Shown in pieces: positions 25,785-38,500 of a stretch of DNA of 64,000 nucleotides (its first letter is position 1; each line of letters begins with the position of its first letter). A model generated the notes under the pieces. That model was given only the letters and a program-made list of their open reading frames with translations. It made no database searches and was not told where the DNA came from. The translations under genes were made by a program, and so were the position numbers. Source of the stretch: Paulownia fortunei (Eukaryota > Streptophyta > Magnoliopsida > Lamiales > Paulowniaceae); contig CM033118.1 of NCBI GenBank assembly GCA_019321725.1, forward strand, positions 16,084,071 to 16,148,070, read 5' to 3'.

Positions 25785-28129
25785 CTGCAAAATATGAACA
25801 TAAAGCAAAGTAATTTTTCACTTGAATGAACCTGGATTTAATATTCTCAAGCCGCATAATTAAAATGGGTTCACACATAGGCTTTTTTGTGTGAACAAGA
25901 CCTAAAAAGTATGCAAGTCAAACAAGGCTAAACTTAGACTGCACAACACTAGAAGACTTCACTGAGATGAGACAGATTCAGAGTCTTCACCCTAAAATGA
26001 TCAACTTTGATGGACCATCTAATAACAGAGAAATTAAAATTTGCAAACTGCAGAAACTATAAAAAAGTGATTCATCACCATAAGATGACATTTAAAATTA
26101 TCCGTGTTTTAAATCGCCGTACTGTGAAACAGAAAGCAAGTGAATGCAACAAAAGTAGGGATAGTGTATTTCAGAACCAGCAATCAGAAAAAATATGTGA
26201 CATCTCGTTTATTTACATTGTAAACATCAAATAGAACTGAAGACCTCCAATCACAAAGCTACAACCTTTACATCTCCTTATATGTTCTGAAAAAGGCTGA
26301 AAAAGGCAGTTGCTTGATCAAGCAACTCAAGGAGAAAACTAAAATACAGCAGAAGGTAAAGACTTAAATGATCACTACTGATAAATTCCACGCAAAACCC
26401 AACTGTCGAATTCCAATAGTAATACATTTACAGTTTGTGGGATCTAGATGCCACAGTAGCTGGTAACTAAGCCATGCTTAAAATAGCAGGACCACATTGC
26501 GGGAGTTTTTTTTATTGAGCCAGAAACTATTCCTTATATTTTCATAAATGAAAGGAGTGCAAAAGGATGGTTTTCAAAATTTTGAGTTCAAAATCCAGTT
26601 TAAAAGCCGTGAGCAGTTATCAGAACTCATCCAAGGATGTTGATGACAAGAACTTTTAAGACTTCCTTATGTTTAGTATTAGAACATGCATTAGATTAAG
26701 AATTGAGATAAACCTGATCTGGATGAGCCAGGGGAGGGCGCAGAGGAATCTCAAACACCACTGTGGGGGCAACTCCCTTTCCCTTGATTTTTGTCTCAGC
26801 ATCTTCATCAGGTAAGATGACCCCTGGCCTCAGTTTTCTCACATGACTTCCTTTGTCCTCAGAGGATCTCTACATTAGGTGTGAGAATGTAAACATAATA
26901 AGGTTTATATAGCAGATGCAGTTATAGAACCAGTAGTAGTAGTACTAACAATAATAATAATAATGCGACATTGACATCATACACAAACATTATCTTCTTG
27001 GTTAATCTGATTCTGAACTGCATACTCTTCTTGTTCATCATCGTCAAAGTCCCCAAAAATATCACGGATAACTGCAGCAAAAAGCAGAGCTTGCTCCTAG
27101 TCTTTCTGATCATCATGTGATCTATGGTGAGAGCCAAAAGATGAAGACCATTAGCACAGCTAAAATTAATATTGAAGGGAAGTAATTCTAGAAAAGTAGG
27201 AAAAAAAGATCTCTTTTTAACTTACTCTAAAGAGGTTTACCTGAAAAAAAACAAAAAATAAAATTAAGGCAACAAGCAAAATGCAGCATTTTTAGTAACT
27301 TGAAATTTACAGGTTGAAGCTTTTGCCACCCCATTCAATGAATCCTATGATTGCTTTCACTTTTCTTATGCTTTCATCAACATAAATTTCATCATGGTCA
27401 GAAGTTATCTTATTGATTAAATATCAAATCACACTCATAAGTTCACTTAGAACTAGCTGAGTTTTTTCCAATGCCAGGATTCTACATCAACACTTTACCA
27501 TATGAACCATTATGCACCGATATGGGGTCAAATTGGATCACCCCGTCTAGAGCTTCCATCAGAATTCTAGGCTTATATCATCCCAATATCCACCAGCCTT
27601 TACTAAAAAATGTTTCAACATAAAAAACACAACCTTTAAAACAATTTGGCAATAAAGATGGGCGAGCTAAAATTTGAGCACCAAAGGAAAATCCAAAACA
27701 AGTTTTGACATTGTTGCAAAAATCTTGGACAAAGATAATGCCACCCTAAGTGCATGAGAGCAATAGAGGGTTATAAACCATAACTTATTTGTAGGCAAGA
27801 TGTCAGGAAAGTGAAACAGAGAAGTTCATAAAAAATATGTGAAATAGTCATGCACATAAAGTTAAGATTCTGGTCTGATTAAGTTAGAAAAGAAGGAAGG
27901 TCAGGCTGCACATAAGACCTTGAGCTTCTGGCCTGATTACGATCCACACTCTTTGGTACATCTCCACTTTCCAGTTGTGGCTCTCCTTGACTCTCAGCTT
28001 TGCCTTCATTCTCATGCTCGGACCCTCCATACTCCTCATTCTAAGGGGCACAATGGTGAATTTAGGGAGAGTCAAAACACGCAACAAGAATGCAAAAACA
28101 GAGGGGGAAAAGTATGCTTCTCTTAAATT

Positions 28130-30900
28130 AAGTAGATACTAACAAAATAAACAAATATTACTGCAGCCAAATATGTCCACAAAACTGCGTTTGAAGCAGC
28201 AAAACAAATCCGACAAAAAGAGTTCCAAAGAGCAGAAAATTAATTTCATCTCTTCTAGCCAGAGAAACTTTATTCCAGAGAATCTCCTATGTTTATTCAT
28301 AGTCCTTGATACAGAAGACCTTGGCCACGGCAGGATGAATACAAGACGTAGGGTTTTCTAGTAACTTATCAAAGAATCAATGTAACTTGAAATAGAATCA
28401 TAGTTATGAAGTTAAAATATGATTGTTCATAATAATTTATGCCCTAGACTTAATCGAGACTTGTGAGATTATTGGAATTAAGGGGTTAATTACAAGTGGA
28501 TTAATTAATTGTATCAGACTTTTTAATTAATTGATGTAGATACAGCTTATTCACCTTTCAAGCATACAAAGGTTTAATAAACAAGAAGATACTAAAGATA
28601 CATAAACTGTAGCTCATTTTCCAGGATGAACGCTTCACGACCATACCTTCCTCCAAACATGATAACTCACCAGATGCTCAGGAGCAGTTTAATCTGATTC
28701 AGTTATCATTTAACCTAATTACAGGCTAACCATATTGTATGTTCAATTTCTGAAAATATTAACATATTACTCCCCTGGTTCATAAAGTGATAGTCACATA
28801 CCACAATAGCCACTACATTAGTAGTAAATTAATCAATTGGCTTCAGACTGCAATTAACAACATTAACTCCACATAATCAATCTAATAAACTTGTGCACCA
28901 ATTCACGAGAGGCCTCAAAAAGTAAATAGGCTAAAAAGAACAAACAAGTGCATAGTGATTTCATAGTAAATACTAGCTACATTAAAAGCATTGGTGATGC
29001 CCTGCATCTTCTGGGATTAATAAAAACTTTAAATGCAAAAAGTCAGTTATTTCATGTAAGAAATGGAATACCCTACATGTAATTTTTAACATAGAACCTG
29101 GAAAGTTCAATTTAAACAGCGTTTACTTTCTTAGGTAGAGGAAGGCCACACCTACGTCATGTGAACCAATTACTATCACCCCAAACTTCCAACAGCTACT
29201 ACACAAATTAAGGTTCTAAACAGTGTTGCTGGAAGCTGATGAAACAGATACATTCTAGCTACTTTGTGTTAGAATTTTGACTAACTAGACTGGGACCAAA
29301 AGCTTAGCTCATGCAAACATATTACTTATAAGCTCTATTTCCATTAAGTCAATATGTGTTTCTACAACAAAGAAAATAATATATTACAGCTGATATTAAA
29401 ATAAACCGCTTTACCCAACAGCTTGATTCCTATCATAAAGTTAATCATTATTGTCTTCAACTAGAAGTTTACTACCAAACCAAGTTTAAAGGTGCAACAT
29501 GCTAAATTCTATAAAGTTTGCCTAATTTCAAGAGCTAATGGAGGCAATCACATGCACGACATGAAAATGATTAAGTGAAGCTGAAGAAACAAAATTCTCC
29601 ATCCCTGACCCAGCTCTATCTAAGTGGGCCAACTAGTGAAGCAACCGGTACTTGATCGGGTGGAGGGCAGTTTGGTTTTGTGAAACGCCCTCGCAGCAAG
29701 AAGAGGCATTTTTCATTTGAAAGGAAAGACCGTTATTCTTGAATACTTTAATTTGCATGTCTTCTTGTCCTTTGAAGAAGATAAAGTCGAATTAAGGAAG
29801 TCATTGTCAATATTGTCTTCAGTTTCTTAGCATGATCTCTATTAGTTTAAAATAATTCATGCATATGTTTTCATGAAACATGAGATCTTGTGTTTTTGCT
29901 TGCCCATAGGTGCATAACATATACAAAGCAGATTGCTATGATATCAGGCACACTCATAAACTAATAAATTCATGTGCATCACATGTTCTGGTCCGCAAGT
30001 AGGCCAGATTTTTACAAGTTGACTGGATCATTCAAGGCATAAAACATGATGAAGCAAGTGCTACATTCAGAAATGCAACTGCCATTTCTCATAAAATAAT
30101 TGAAAATCCACAAGGGCATGCTTATTACTTTGTGCTGAAAAACAAAAAAGAAACTCTGAAAATTCATTTTGCGTATCAACTTTTTTTATATTAAAAGTAA
30201 GACAAGCAAACATGCTTGTTTTTTTTCCCAAAGTTCAATTCAAACAGTTTACAGCACAGAGCCTCAACTTTATTTGATCAATTCATTGGATTCAAATTCA
30301 ACTGGAACAAATCATCTAATAGTAGATTAAAAGGTTCCGTTACATGTATGTACACATAAATGTTGTGTAACATTCACAAAAGGTTATTAATAACTGGATA
30401 AAATAATTTCAGCTTCAAAAACAAGTTTCCTACTCATCACAGATGAAGGTATGCATGCATGAGATTCCCTCAAAATATGGGCATAAGGCCACATGAATGA
30501 CTCCCTAATTCCAAAACGTTAAAAAATTGACACAATGCAAATCAACTTTTGGCATGTAAATTATAACTCAAAAGCAACTTACAAGGAAAAAAAAATCAAA
30601 ATTGGAAACAGGATTCCTGATTAAAACCCAACTTTTACAATCCAAAAAAAATGATAGATGTTTTATATGATTAATAAAGCTTATATCACTGCATGCAGTG
30701 CCGGCACATATAAATTTGATCAAGGCCAAAAGGCACTTTTGGAAAAAAAGAAGTAAAATATATACTTTTTTCACTGGGAAGTTTGCATTGAAATTTTTAA
30801 GAAGCTGGTACTTCTAGGAATAGAATTGAGCAAAAGAATATTGACAATAAAAGAATGAGTCCAAGAAAAAGAAATCTAAAAAAAATCACACAGAAACAAA
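28130..30900. other. Intron 1 of LEO1-like copy A, no coding signal
   Basis: AT-rich sequence between exon 1 and exon 2. I see no recognisable exon, transposon protein or tandem repeat here. Confidence 0.5.
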
Positions 30901-31566
30901 TTTAGGCTGGCTAATTGAAGTAAATTTTGATTCAACCTCTTCTTCTGATTGTTCACCAAAGAGATCTTGCATGATTTGACTCCTCTTCATTTCTTCCAAC
31001 AATATTTTCCTCTCTAGTAAATCTATGTTTTTACAAGTGTAGTATGTGTATTTCTGAAAGGTAGTTTGTGAGTGTGCAATCTTTCTCAAATGTTAGTGTG
31101 CGATATTTCTTAGGGATTCTGTGAGTGCTAATGTACAGTTGTCTGATAGCTGGTTGTAGCTTTGGGAGTGGATGTGATGCAAATGGGGTGTGTTTGTGTG
31201 TGTGCTGTGCTGTAATTTGAAGGTTTTCAAACTCAATTCATTACTGTGAATAGGATTGGTAGGGTATGTGTAAGTGCTGAATATAATTATAAATAAAGCT
31301 CCTGACAGTAGATAAAATTAGTCAAGAGTGATAAATGATAGGAGATTACTGTAATACTATTTGGGATTACTGTAATCCTTTGTGCTCATGTTATTTAAAG
31401 GAGTATGGGAGTAATTTAAGGAGAATCTTTCACTAAAGAGAGTGTTCTTACATGGTGCTGTTAGCTAGCAGTGGTTGAGACTGTGAAGTTACGCGTGAAC
31501 AGGGAAGTGCATGTGTTCCAGGTGGGTAGAATTTTGGAGTCATCCAAAACTGCTTTTCTGACAGTG

Positions 31567-31768
31567 AACATAAATTGGTTGTATGTTCATGCATTGCAGG
31601 GTGAACATAAATGAAATTGTTGAAATACTTGTCAATAGTAGTAAATATGGAGATATTACTGTGATATAACATAAATTGGTTGTATGTTCATGCATTGCAT
31701 GGTGAACATAAATGAAATTGTTGAAATACTTGTCAATAGTAGTAAATATGGAGATATTATTGTGATAT
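31567..31768. repeat. 101-bp tandem duplication, two units
   Basis: Units 31567-31667 and 31668-31768 begin AACATAAATTGGTTGTATG and differ at only two positions, so the duplication is recent. It lies about 0.6 kb upstream of LEO1-like copy A exon 1. Confidence 0.95.
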
Positions 31769-31953
31769 CCTTTGGATTACTTCAATCCTTCATCCCTGGT
31801 TAAATGTCTTGTTTCAGATAGGCAGCTGGACATCTAGTCAACACACCTTAACATCACAAGGTAACTCGAATATAAAAGGCATAAACACCCTCACCATTCA
31901 GCACCCCCTTCCTTCATCATATACAATTACCAATCACCACCCTTCTCCACATC

Positions 31954-32500
31954 TAGAGGTGCAAATGAGTCGAGCATTTGAATTTTTTGAGCTCGAGCCC
32001 GGCTCATTAGTAGTCGAGCCTATTCGAGCTCAAGCTCCCTAAGACAAAAGCAATTATGAATTTTAATTAATTTAAATTTTTATCCAACCTTATCCTCATT
32101 AGTGCTATTATAATATTTTATTATATATAATATAATCCTATGAAATTAAAATAGGATTATTACTTATTGGGTTTGAATTATAATTTTATTATAATATATT
32201 TAAAACTTTTAATATTTAAAATTATTATTATAATCATATGAAATTAAAAAATGATTATCAATTATTGGATTTGAATTATAATTTTATTACAATATATTTA
32301 AAACTTTTAATATTTAAAAAAAGATTATTATTTTTGTTTTTATTTTATCATTATTAGTATATAAGATTATCAATATAAGTTACACATTTAAAGTATAAGA
32401 AATAATAAATAATAAATGCTCGCAAGCCTACCACCAAGATCTCGAACACCTATTCTTGAGATTCAACTTGCAAGCTAGCTTGGCTCATCGTGCAACCCTA
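31954..32500. mobile_element. MITE with TCGAGC-rich ends
   Basis: The left end is TAGAGGTGCAAATGAGTCGA and the right end, read in reverse complement, is TAGGGTTGCACGATGAGCC, an imperfect terminal inverted repeat. The interior is AT-rich. Flanks CTCCACAT and CTCCTACAT suggest an imperfect target duplication. This fits hAT-type plant MITEs. Confidence 0.6.
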
Positions 32501-32605
32501 CCTCCTACATTTAATCAATATCTAAGAACACTTACCTTTATTTATTACACGTTAAGTTCCATTTATTTGCTAGTCTTATTATTAATAGTTGGTTAAGCCT
32601 GAATA

Positions 32606-32790
32606 AGGGTGTTAAAGGCTCGAGCTCAAGTAGAATAATATGGGCTCGAGCTCATCACAGTATAATATAGGCTCGAGTTCAATGCTTTGAGCTCGGCTCA
32701 TTTGGCTTGATACATAGTGAGCTCAAGCTCGTCAAGCTGGCTCGACTCAGCTCAAAAAATATTGAGCTTTGTCACTGTAATTATAGGCTG
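32606..32790. mobile_element. Fragment of a related CTCGAGC-rich MITE
   Basis: It begins AGGGTGTTAAAGGCTCGAGC and carries repeated GGCTCGAGCTC and GAGCTCAAGCTCG words like the neighbouring element. No second end was found. A further fragment of this kind lies at about 43025-43140. Confidence 0.45.
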
Positions 32791-32939
32791 AAGCAAGCTA
32801 ATTAACAAATTTCTAACTTTAATTTGTCTTTCCTTCAAAATTTATATCTCATTCTACCTCATATTTTGCAAAAAACATCCAAAAAAACTAAGTGCAGAAA
32901 AACCTGTAAAATGAAGAAACCCAGATTCACAATGCCCAC

Positions 32940-33420
32940 TAGCAATAAGAATTAATACAAATTACATGGGTAACTGCAGGCCATTGGTGTATGATAGATC
33001 TTTTGTGATGCTGTGGAGGCAACAATGACTTTGTTGGAGGATTGCAGCAGCTTTCCCAGCGGCAGACAGCAGCGGAGGAAATGGCGACCAACGATGATGG
33101 AAACAGTGGGGGCGTTGTTGAAAGGTAGAGAATCGGTGACAGTGGCTGGACAAATATAAGTGGGTGCCTTAAAGCATGAAGGGTGTTGGCAGCGGAGGTA
33201 GATATGGAGCAACGACAATGGTTCTACCAATTTGGTTTGGGGCAATTTGAGAGAATGGAAGGAGACTTTCACGGCAGTGCTGATAGTACTGTCGGTGCGG
33301 GTTGGTGATGGCGCAAGATGAGGCGGCTATTGATGGTGGTGGTTGTTGCAGCCATTGGAATGAAAAAAGAAGACAGACCAGAGAAAAGGAAAGTTGGGCA
33401 GAGATAGGCAACATAAGTGT
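32940..33420. other. Low-complexity GC-richer segment, no recognised gene
   Basis: Overlapping open frames on the minus strand are biased in composition and match no family I know. The higher GC content stands out from the AT-rich surroundings. Confidence 0.25.
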
Positions 33421-34758
33421 TAATCTAATGCATATCTTGCACCTCTAGCCTAAGATACATGCATGTTGATGATTGCTCATATGATGCCCAATGGGCACCA
33501 TGTTAGAAAACTTTACACAAGTACTAAACCATGCCACCAAAAAAGGAAAAGGCAACAAATAGGAAATTAAGAAATTCATTTGGAGGGAGGAGAAATTCCA
33601 TTTATCTGTAAACATAACAAAAACATAACAATACTAATCACATCCTTGATTTTTGTAAAATATTCCAAAATTTGAAGAGCAAACTTCAATATTGCATTGA
33701 AACTCCATTCACTCCATTACAGACACAATCAAAATATATTCTTTAAATTCCTGAATCCTTCTTGGAATTCTTAAAGTTAGTTATTTCCTACTAAAGGACT
33801 AATAAAGCACACCAGGTTCTAAACCTAGCTTAAGTGAATTTAAGAGGCAACTTCACCGTGCATAGATGTTTTAGCACTTTGTCCTACATAACAGTTATTA
33901 CTCAAACTTCCAGTTAGGGCTTGGTGTAATACTGATGATCATAGACACTTGTGAAAGGAGTCTACATGCAACTATTTGGCAGCTTTCATCTCTTTGCATT
34001 AATTGTTGATTTAAGTTGTTAGAGAAAAATAATATAGAACTATCCAATTTATTGGCTCAAATTGTATACGCAACCCAAGGAGGAAATTATGATAACATTG
34101 CATTGCTATGAAGGAAGTGCTTAGGTGAGTACTTATAGCAACAGTTTCAAAGAAACAACAATCAAGGTAGTAAACATTCAAACTATTCCATATAAAATAT
34201 CCATGGCATGCCACCTTCCACAAGTCCAGAATACCTCCTCAAACTGACAGTACTCCTGGAGTTTGCTCCAACACAAGCTATTAGGACTTGGTTTAGAACA
34301 CTAACAACAATGATATAATCAATAATAGCCAACAGTCATGAAATTGTAGATGTTGACAATTAGAAACTTCCTAGGTCCTTATAACTAATCACTTAATTCT
34401 TCCTCACTTGATAAGGGGCAAGCTTCCACAAAAGAGTCCTTCAGTCAAATGCATAACATGACTACATTCAATCCATGGACAACTGCATAAGAACAATTCT
34501 AAGTGAATAAGACCACAAAGGTAGATTTAATGATCCATGAGCACGCAAGGCCCAATGAAGCCAACAAGGCCCAGGGCCCACACAAATGAAACTCCAGTGA
34601 GCTAAGAAATAAATTGTCCATACCAATAAGGATTTTGTGCTGATATCTAAATCATACCTTCTCCACATTTTTTATTTGGGACAACGGGTTCACAATTTAT
34701 TTCAAGGGATTAGCTATATATGTGATCTAAAACTAATAAAATGTTCAATATTCAAAAC

Positions 34759-35580
34759 TAGGGGTGTGCACGGTTTGGTATACTGACCAAACTGCGCCGA
34801 AACCAAAATTTTGGTACGAACCGAAACCGAACCGAAAATTTCGGTTCGGTATTCGATATGTATTTTTTTTAAATTTCAGTATTCGGTTCGGTATCAGTAT
34901 TTGGGTTCGGTATACCATATCGAACTGAATACCGAATTTTTTTTTTTTTTGAAAAATTCTGTTGATTAATTTTATCCTTCAAATATTTTTTAGTCTATTC
35001 TCCTTATATTCACTTGTTTAGTAATTAATTAATAATTATTTGGTTGGTGTTTATGAAGATAATTAAAATTTAGTATGATAAAGACAATATTTTTTTAAAA
35101 ATTTATAATAACTAAAAGAGTGCATTTCTCTTGTTTGATGAAATGTCTCACCAAAATGCCGATTAAACATTCAGCGCTCACGGATTGAACTAAATGTAAT
35201 TGGATTCCTTATTTATTTCTTGCTAGTCACAAAATGAACAAACATATAAGTATATTTTTGTTTTCAAAAATTCAATTATTTACTTGCCCAAACAATACCC
35301 ATTTATAATTGAAGATAAACTCCAAAAATAATACAAATGATTGAATTATTTTTTGCATAGGCCACAACTCCTTGATTTAATAATTGTTATGCATGAATTC
35401 TAGAAAAAAATAGGGAGAAATTTTTTTTTATAAATTTCGGTTTTACCGAAACCGTACCGAATTACTGAATTTTTTCGGTAATTACCGAACCGATTTATTT
35501 CGGTTCAGTTTTCGGTTTGGTAATTTCCGTACCGAAATTTCGATATGGTTCAGTAATATATTACCGAACGCACACCCCTA
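34759..35580. mobile_element. Non-autonomous hAT transposon (MITE) with perfect 8-bp TSD
   Basis: 822 bp. The ends are inverted copies of TAGGGGTGTGC, then diverge. The flanks are identical 8-bp duplications TTCAAAAC (34751-34758 and 35581-35588), the hAT hallmark. Subterminal regions carry many CGGTTCGGT/ACCGAAC words on both sides. There is no transposase frame, so movement would need a related autonomous hAT. Confidence 0.9.
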
Positions 35581-35589
35581 TTCAAAACT

Positions 35590-38500
35590 TCAATTGAATC
35601 TCAACTTTCAGCTCATCTAAGTGCTAAACAACTCCATAGTTTTACAATTTGCTTTAACATGTTAACAACTTCAATTAAGAACATTTCCTAAATCACTATA
35701 TTGTTACTCTAACGTAGGGAAATATAAACCATTTTGGTTGCGTAACTAAAACAATGCACAAACTAAGTCCTCTTAGATAGCAATTTGATCGATTAAGTCT
35801 GCTAACTACAAAACAGCATAGAGACAACATAATAGGATTTCATTTAGCTACTGGGCCCTATTAATAACTTAAATGGCGTTTGGCATATTAACTCTTGATT
35901 AGGAGAGACAGGCTTCAACCTCTACTCCGATATATGGTCCCATGGAAGCACAAAATTATTAAACTTTCATATTCTTTTTACAATAAACAAAGCCCTTACA
36001 AAAATGCTTAAAGTATAAGGAAAACCATCGAAAAAAAATTAGAGATAAACAATTTCCACAACTTACGCCCTTGTGTGGTTTTCAGATAACTCATTCAAAA
36101 TCTTGATTTCCCTCAAGTTTTATTCTTTAAAAGAACAAAATATTTAGGAGCCAATTTGGCCAAAAGGCAAACTACAACCAGTTTAAACTTGAATACAACC
36201 GAACAGAAAGTTTTGGCAAAACAAAATTCTGGAGAGACCAGTAGAAGAACAGGTGTGAACAAAAGGGCTTCATATGACATTCACTATAAGCTTCATTTTA
36301 GCTTACAACTCTAAACTTTCGGTGAATTTCCTTATTCCTATTTGTTGATTATATGCTTAATATATTACCTACAAAAAGAATTAAGCTTATGGATTTTATC
36401 GTACTTGTATGTCCCACAGGCAGCATAAAACTCAATTATCTAATGTGAAATTAAAAATCTATCATTTATGCTATGAAGGTCTCTTGACTAAATTGTTTTC
36501 TTCGTCCCAAACATGTGTAAGCTTGTCAAAATGAAGATGGAAAAAAATGGGCTAAAAAAGCTCTCCTTTGAATTGAGAATCAAAGAACTACTAAAGACTT
36601 AGATAAGTTGGAAAACCAGAGGTTAACTACTGACTAAAGCCATGAACAAAATGCTTCATACCATCTGACGATGTCAATGATGGAACACATGGTTCAAAAA
36701 TACCAAGCAGTAAGAATCTATTTACGGGCAATTAGTATATCATATTGTACCCGAGATCCTAGATGGCGTTCATCTCAAGTTAGTTGAAAAATATGCGTTC
36801 CCTGGTGGCTTCTCGATAACTCTGCCTCAAAATGCCTCGGTAAACCTTGTTTTTACTGTGTTGTTTTTTCAAGAGAGAAACCATAAGAATGGACAACAAA
36901 GTGTAAGAAATAATTATTTGCTCCACTAATGCACACATATTATAAATGATTTTTCGATAAATTTCTTTCACAACCCAATTTTTTCTCAATCTTGTTCATT
37001 GGTTATTTCCTCTCAACACTTTCAGCAAAAAATTTCCAAAAAGTGAACATGGGAAGCAATTTTCTGTAAATAAATTTTTGAAAAGGGAATATGTTTCATC
37101 ATGGAGTCGTTAGTAGACAGTCATTTGTTAACAAGAGTAAGTTTGAATAATGTCACTGGTTTAATGGGATATTCTGGAGAATAGGGATGAAGTTCTCCCA
37201 CAAATCAAGATTAACAGGCTACATGCCATCTATGAACCAATCCAGTCCAATTCCTAAAGAGAGGCTCTCGATGACATCTAAGTTCACACACACAACCAAA
37301 AGTTCAATTTTTCCCTCTCAATGCCATACATGAAGTGAAAACCCATTTAATTACTTATTGAGAGAATATACAACTTTCTAGCAGCTTCATTCTGTCATTC
37401 CTCATACATTTACTAGCTCACTCAACAAGTAGTTTCTAAGAGGGACTTTGTACTATGATAATTGCTCTCCACAACAAGCTGCAGCATAATTTACATTCAT
37501 AAAAGCAACCAGCAATTTACATCTTTTTGCAAAATATACTGTGACACTGATCAACTACTGTCATGCAATAAATGGAGGAAAAATAAAAGCACTTCTCTCA
37601 TTATTTTCATCCCTCTAAAGAAATGAAATTTTCCAGACATTGAAAAGAACAAACCAGGAAAAGAAAAGAAACTACAAGGGACCAAAGAAATGCCTAACAA
37701 ACCACGAAATTAAAAAACAGAAGCTCTTACGAAACCAAAAAGGGGTAAATATATTAGTAGAATATTAATGGAACCAGGAAGAATCACTCGGAAAACAATC
37801 AATTGCAGCAAAGAAAGAGTCTTGAAATGGAAGTCAGCAAAGAAAGTTGGACTCAAATAAAAAAAAAAGAAATCAACCATAAAAAACCACCATTATAAGA
37901 GCATCCAAATCCCACCAAAAATTAGTTTTAAAGCAAGAATATGATCAAAGATTATGAAATAAACAAATGGGCCAATGTAAAAACGAAGCATACCTATGGA
38001 GAAAGGCAAGAAGAGATGAGATGTCTGAGAAGATATGCCAAGTTGGTTTTCTTTTAGCGTTTGGAAAATGGGTTTTTGGGATTATTGGCACAATAAAATT
38101 AATTTCTCGTACTTCACCATTGCCACAGGGCTGTGAGATTGCCAAAGACTAATTTTAGAGTATTAATAACATTTGCCCTGAAATCTGGAAACTGAAACAG
38201 ATGAAGGGATATTGATGAACAGAAGTAAGGATTTAAAGAAAGTATGCATCATCGAGTACTCTCCCCCATTCAACCTATGCCTCTGCGTTTAGAAGGGAGC
38301 CCTAGGCAATGTTCGGTTTTGTTGGTTTTGGGAGTTTTGGAGAAACTGTATTAGGAGTATGTGTTATGTGAAAGAATTGAAAGCAAGGGCCGTTTACTTT
38401 CTTGTTGGATGGATATAAAATGATTAATAAATTTTATGACAAGATATCAATTAATTTATTAATAAATATTGTGTATTTGGATTGATTGTAAATATAATAT

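Larger units (their letters stand above)
12541..30990 (-). pseudogene. LEO1: LEO1/VIP4-like gene (Paf1 complex), copy A, disrupted
   Basis: LEO1 is a Paf1-complex subunit that binds chromatin with RNA polymerase II. Homologous exons, in order: 30990-about 30910, 28040-27919, 27071-26989, 26869-26714, 25784-25612, 25029-24898, 20365-20186, 20100-19981, 19702-about 19632, 19511-19329 and 12675-12541 (stop). Hallmarks are KRSQIMQDLFGEQSEEE in exon 1, KVSNIIGIDPKPFDPSTY in exon 5, WSDGSLRLLIGNE in exon 6, FMPSSLSSSSHRLLTA in exon 7 and the acidic tail ESDEDSPPRR in exon 11. Lesions: the usual start codon is lost, leaving an internal ATG; exon 5 lacks one nucleotide after the GSR codons; exon 6 reads into TAG unless shifted; exon 9 is short and lacks a good donor. 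Introns are large and transposon-filled. I call it a pseudogene, though sequencing error in exons 5 and 6 is a weaker alternative. Confidence 0.85.

Noticed and set aside
32952..33414. Overlapping minus-strand frames in a GC-richer patch
   Set aside because: Biased composition, no family resemblance, and three frames open together, which suggests chance.
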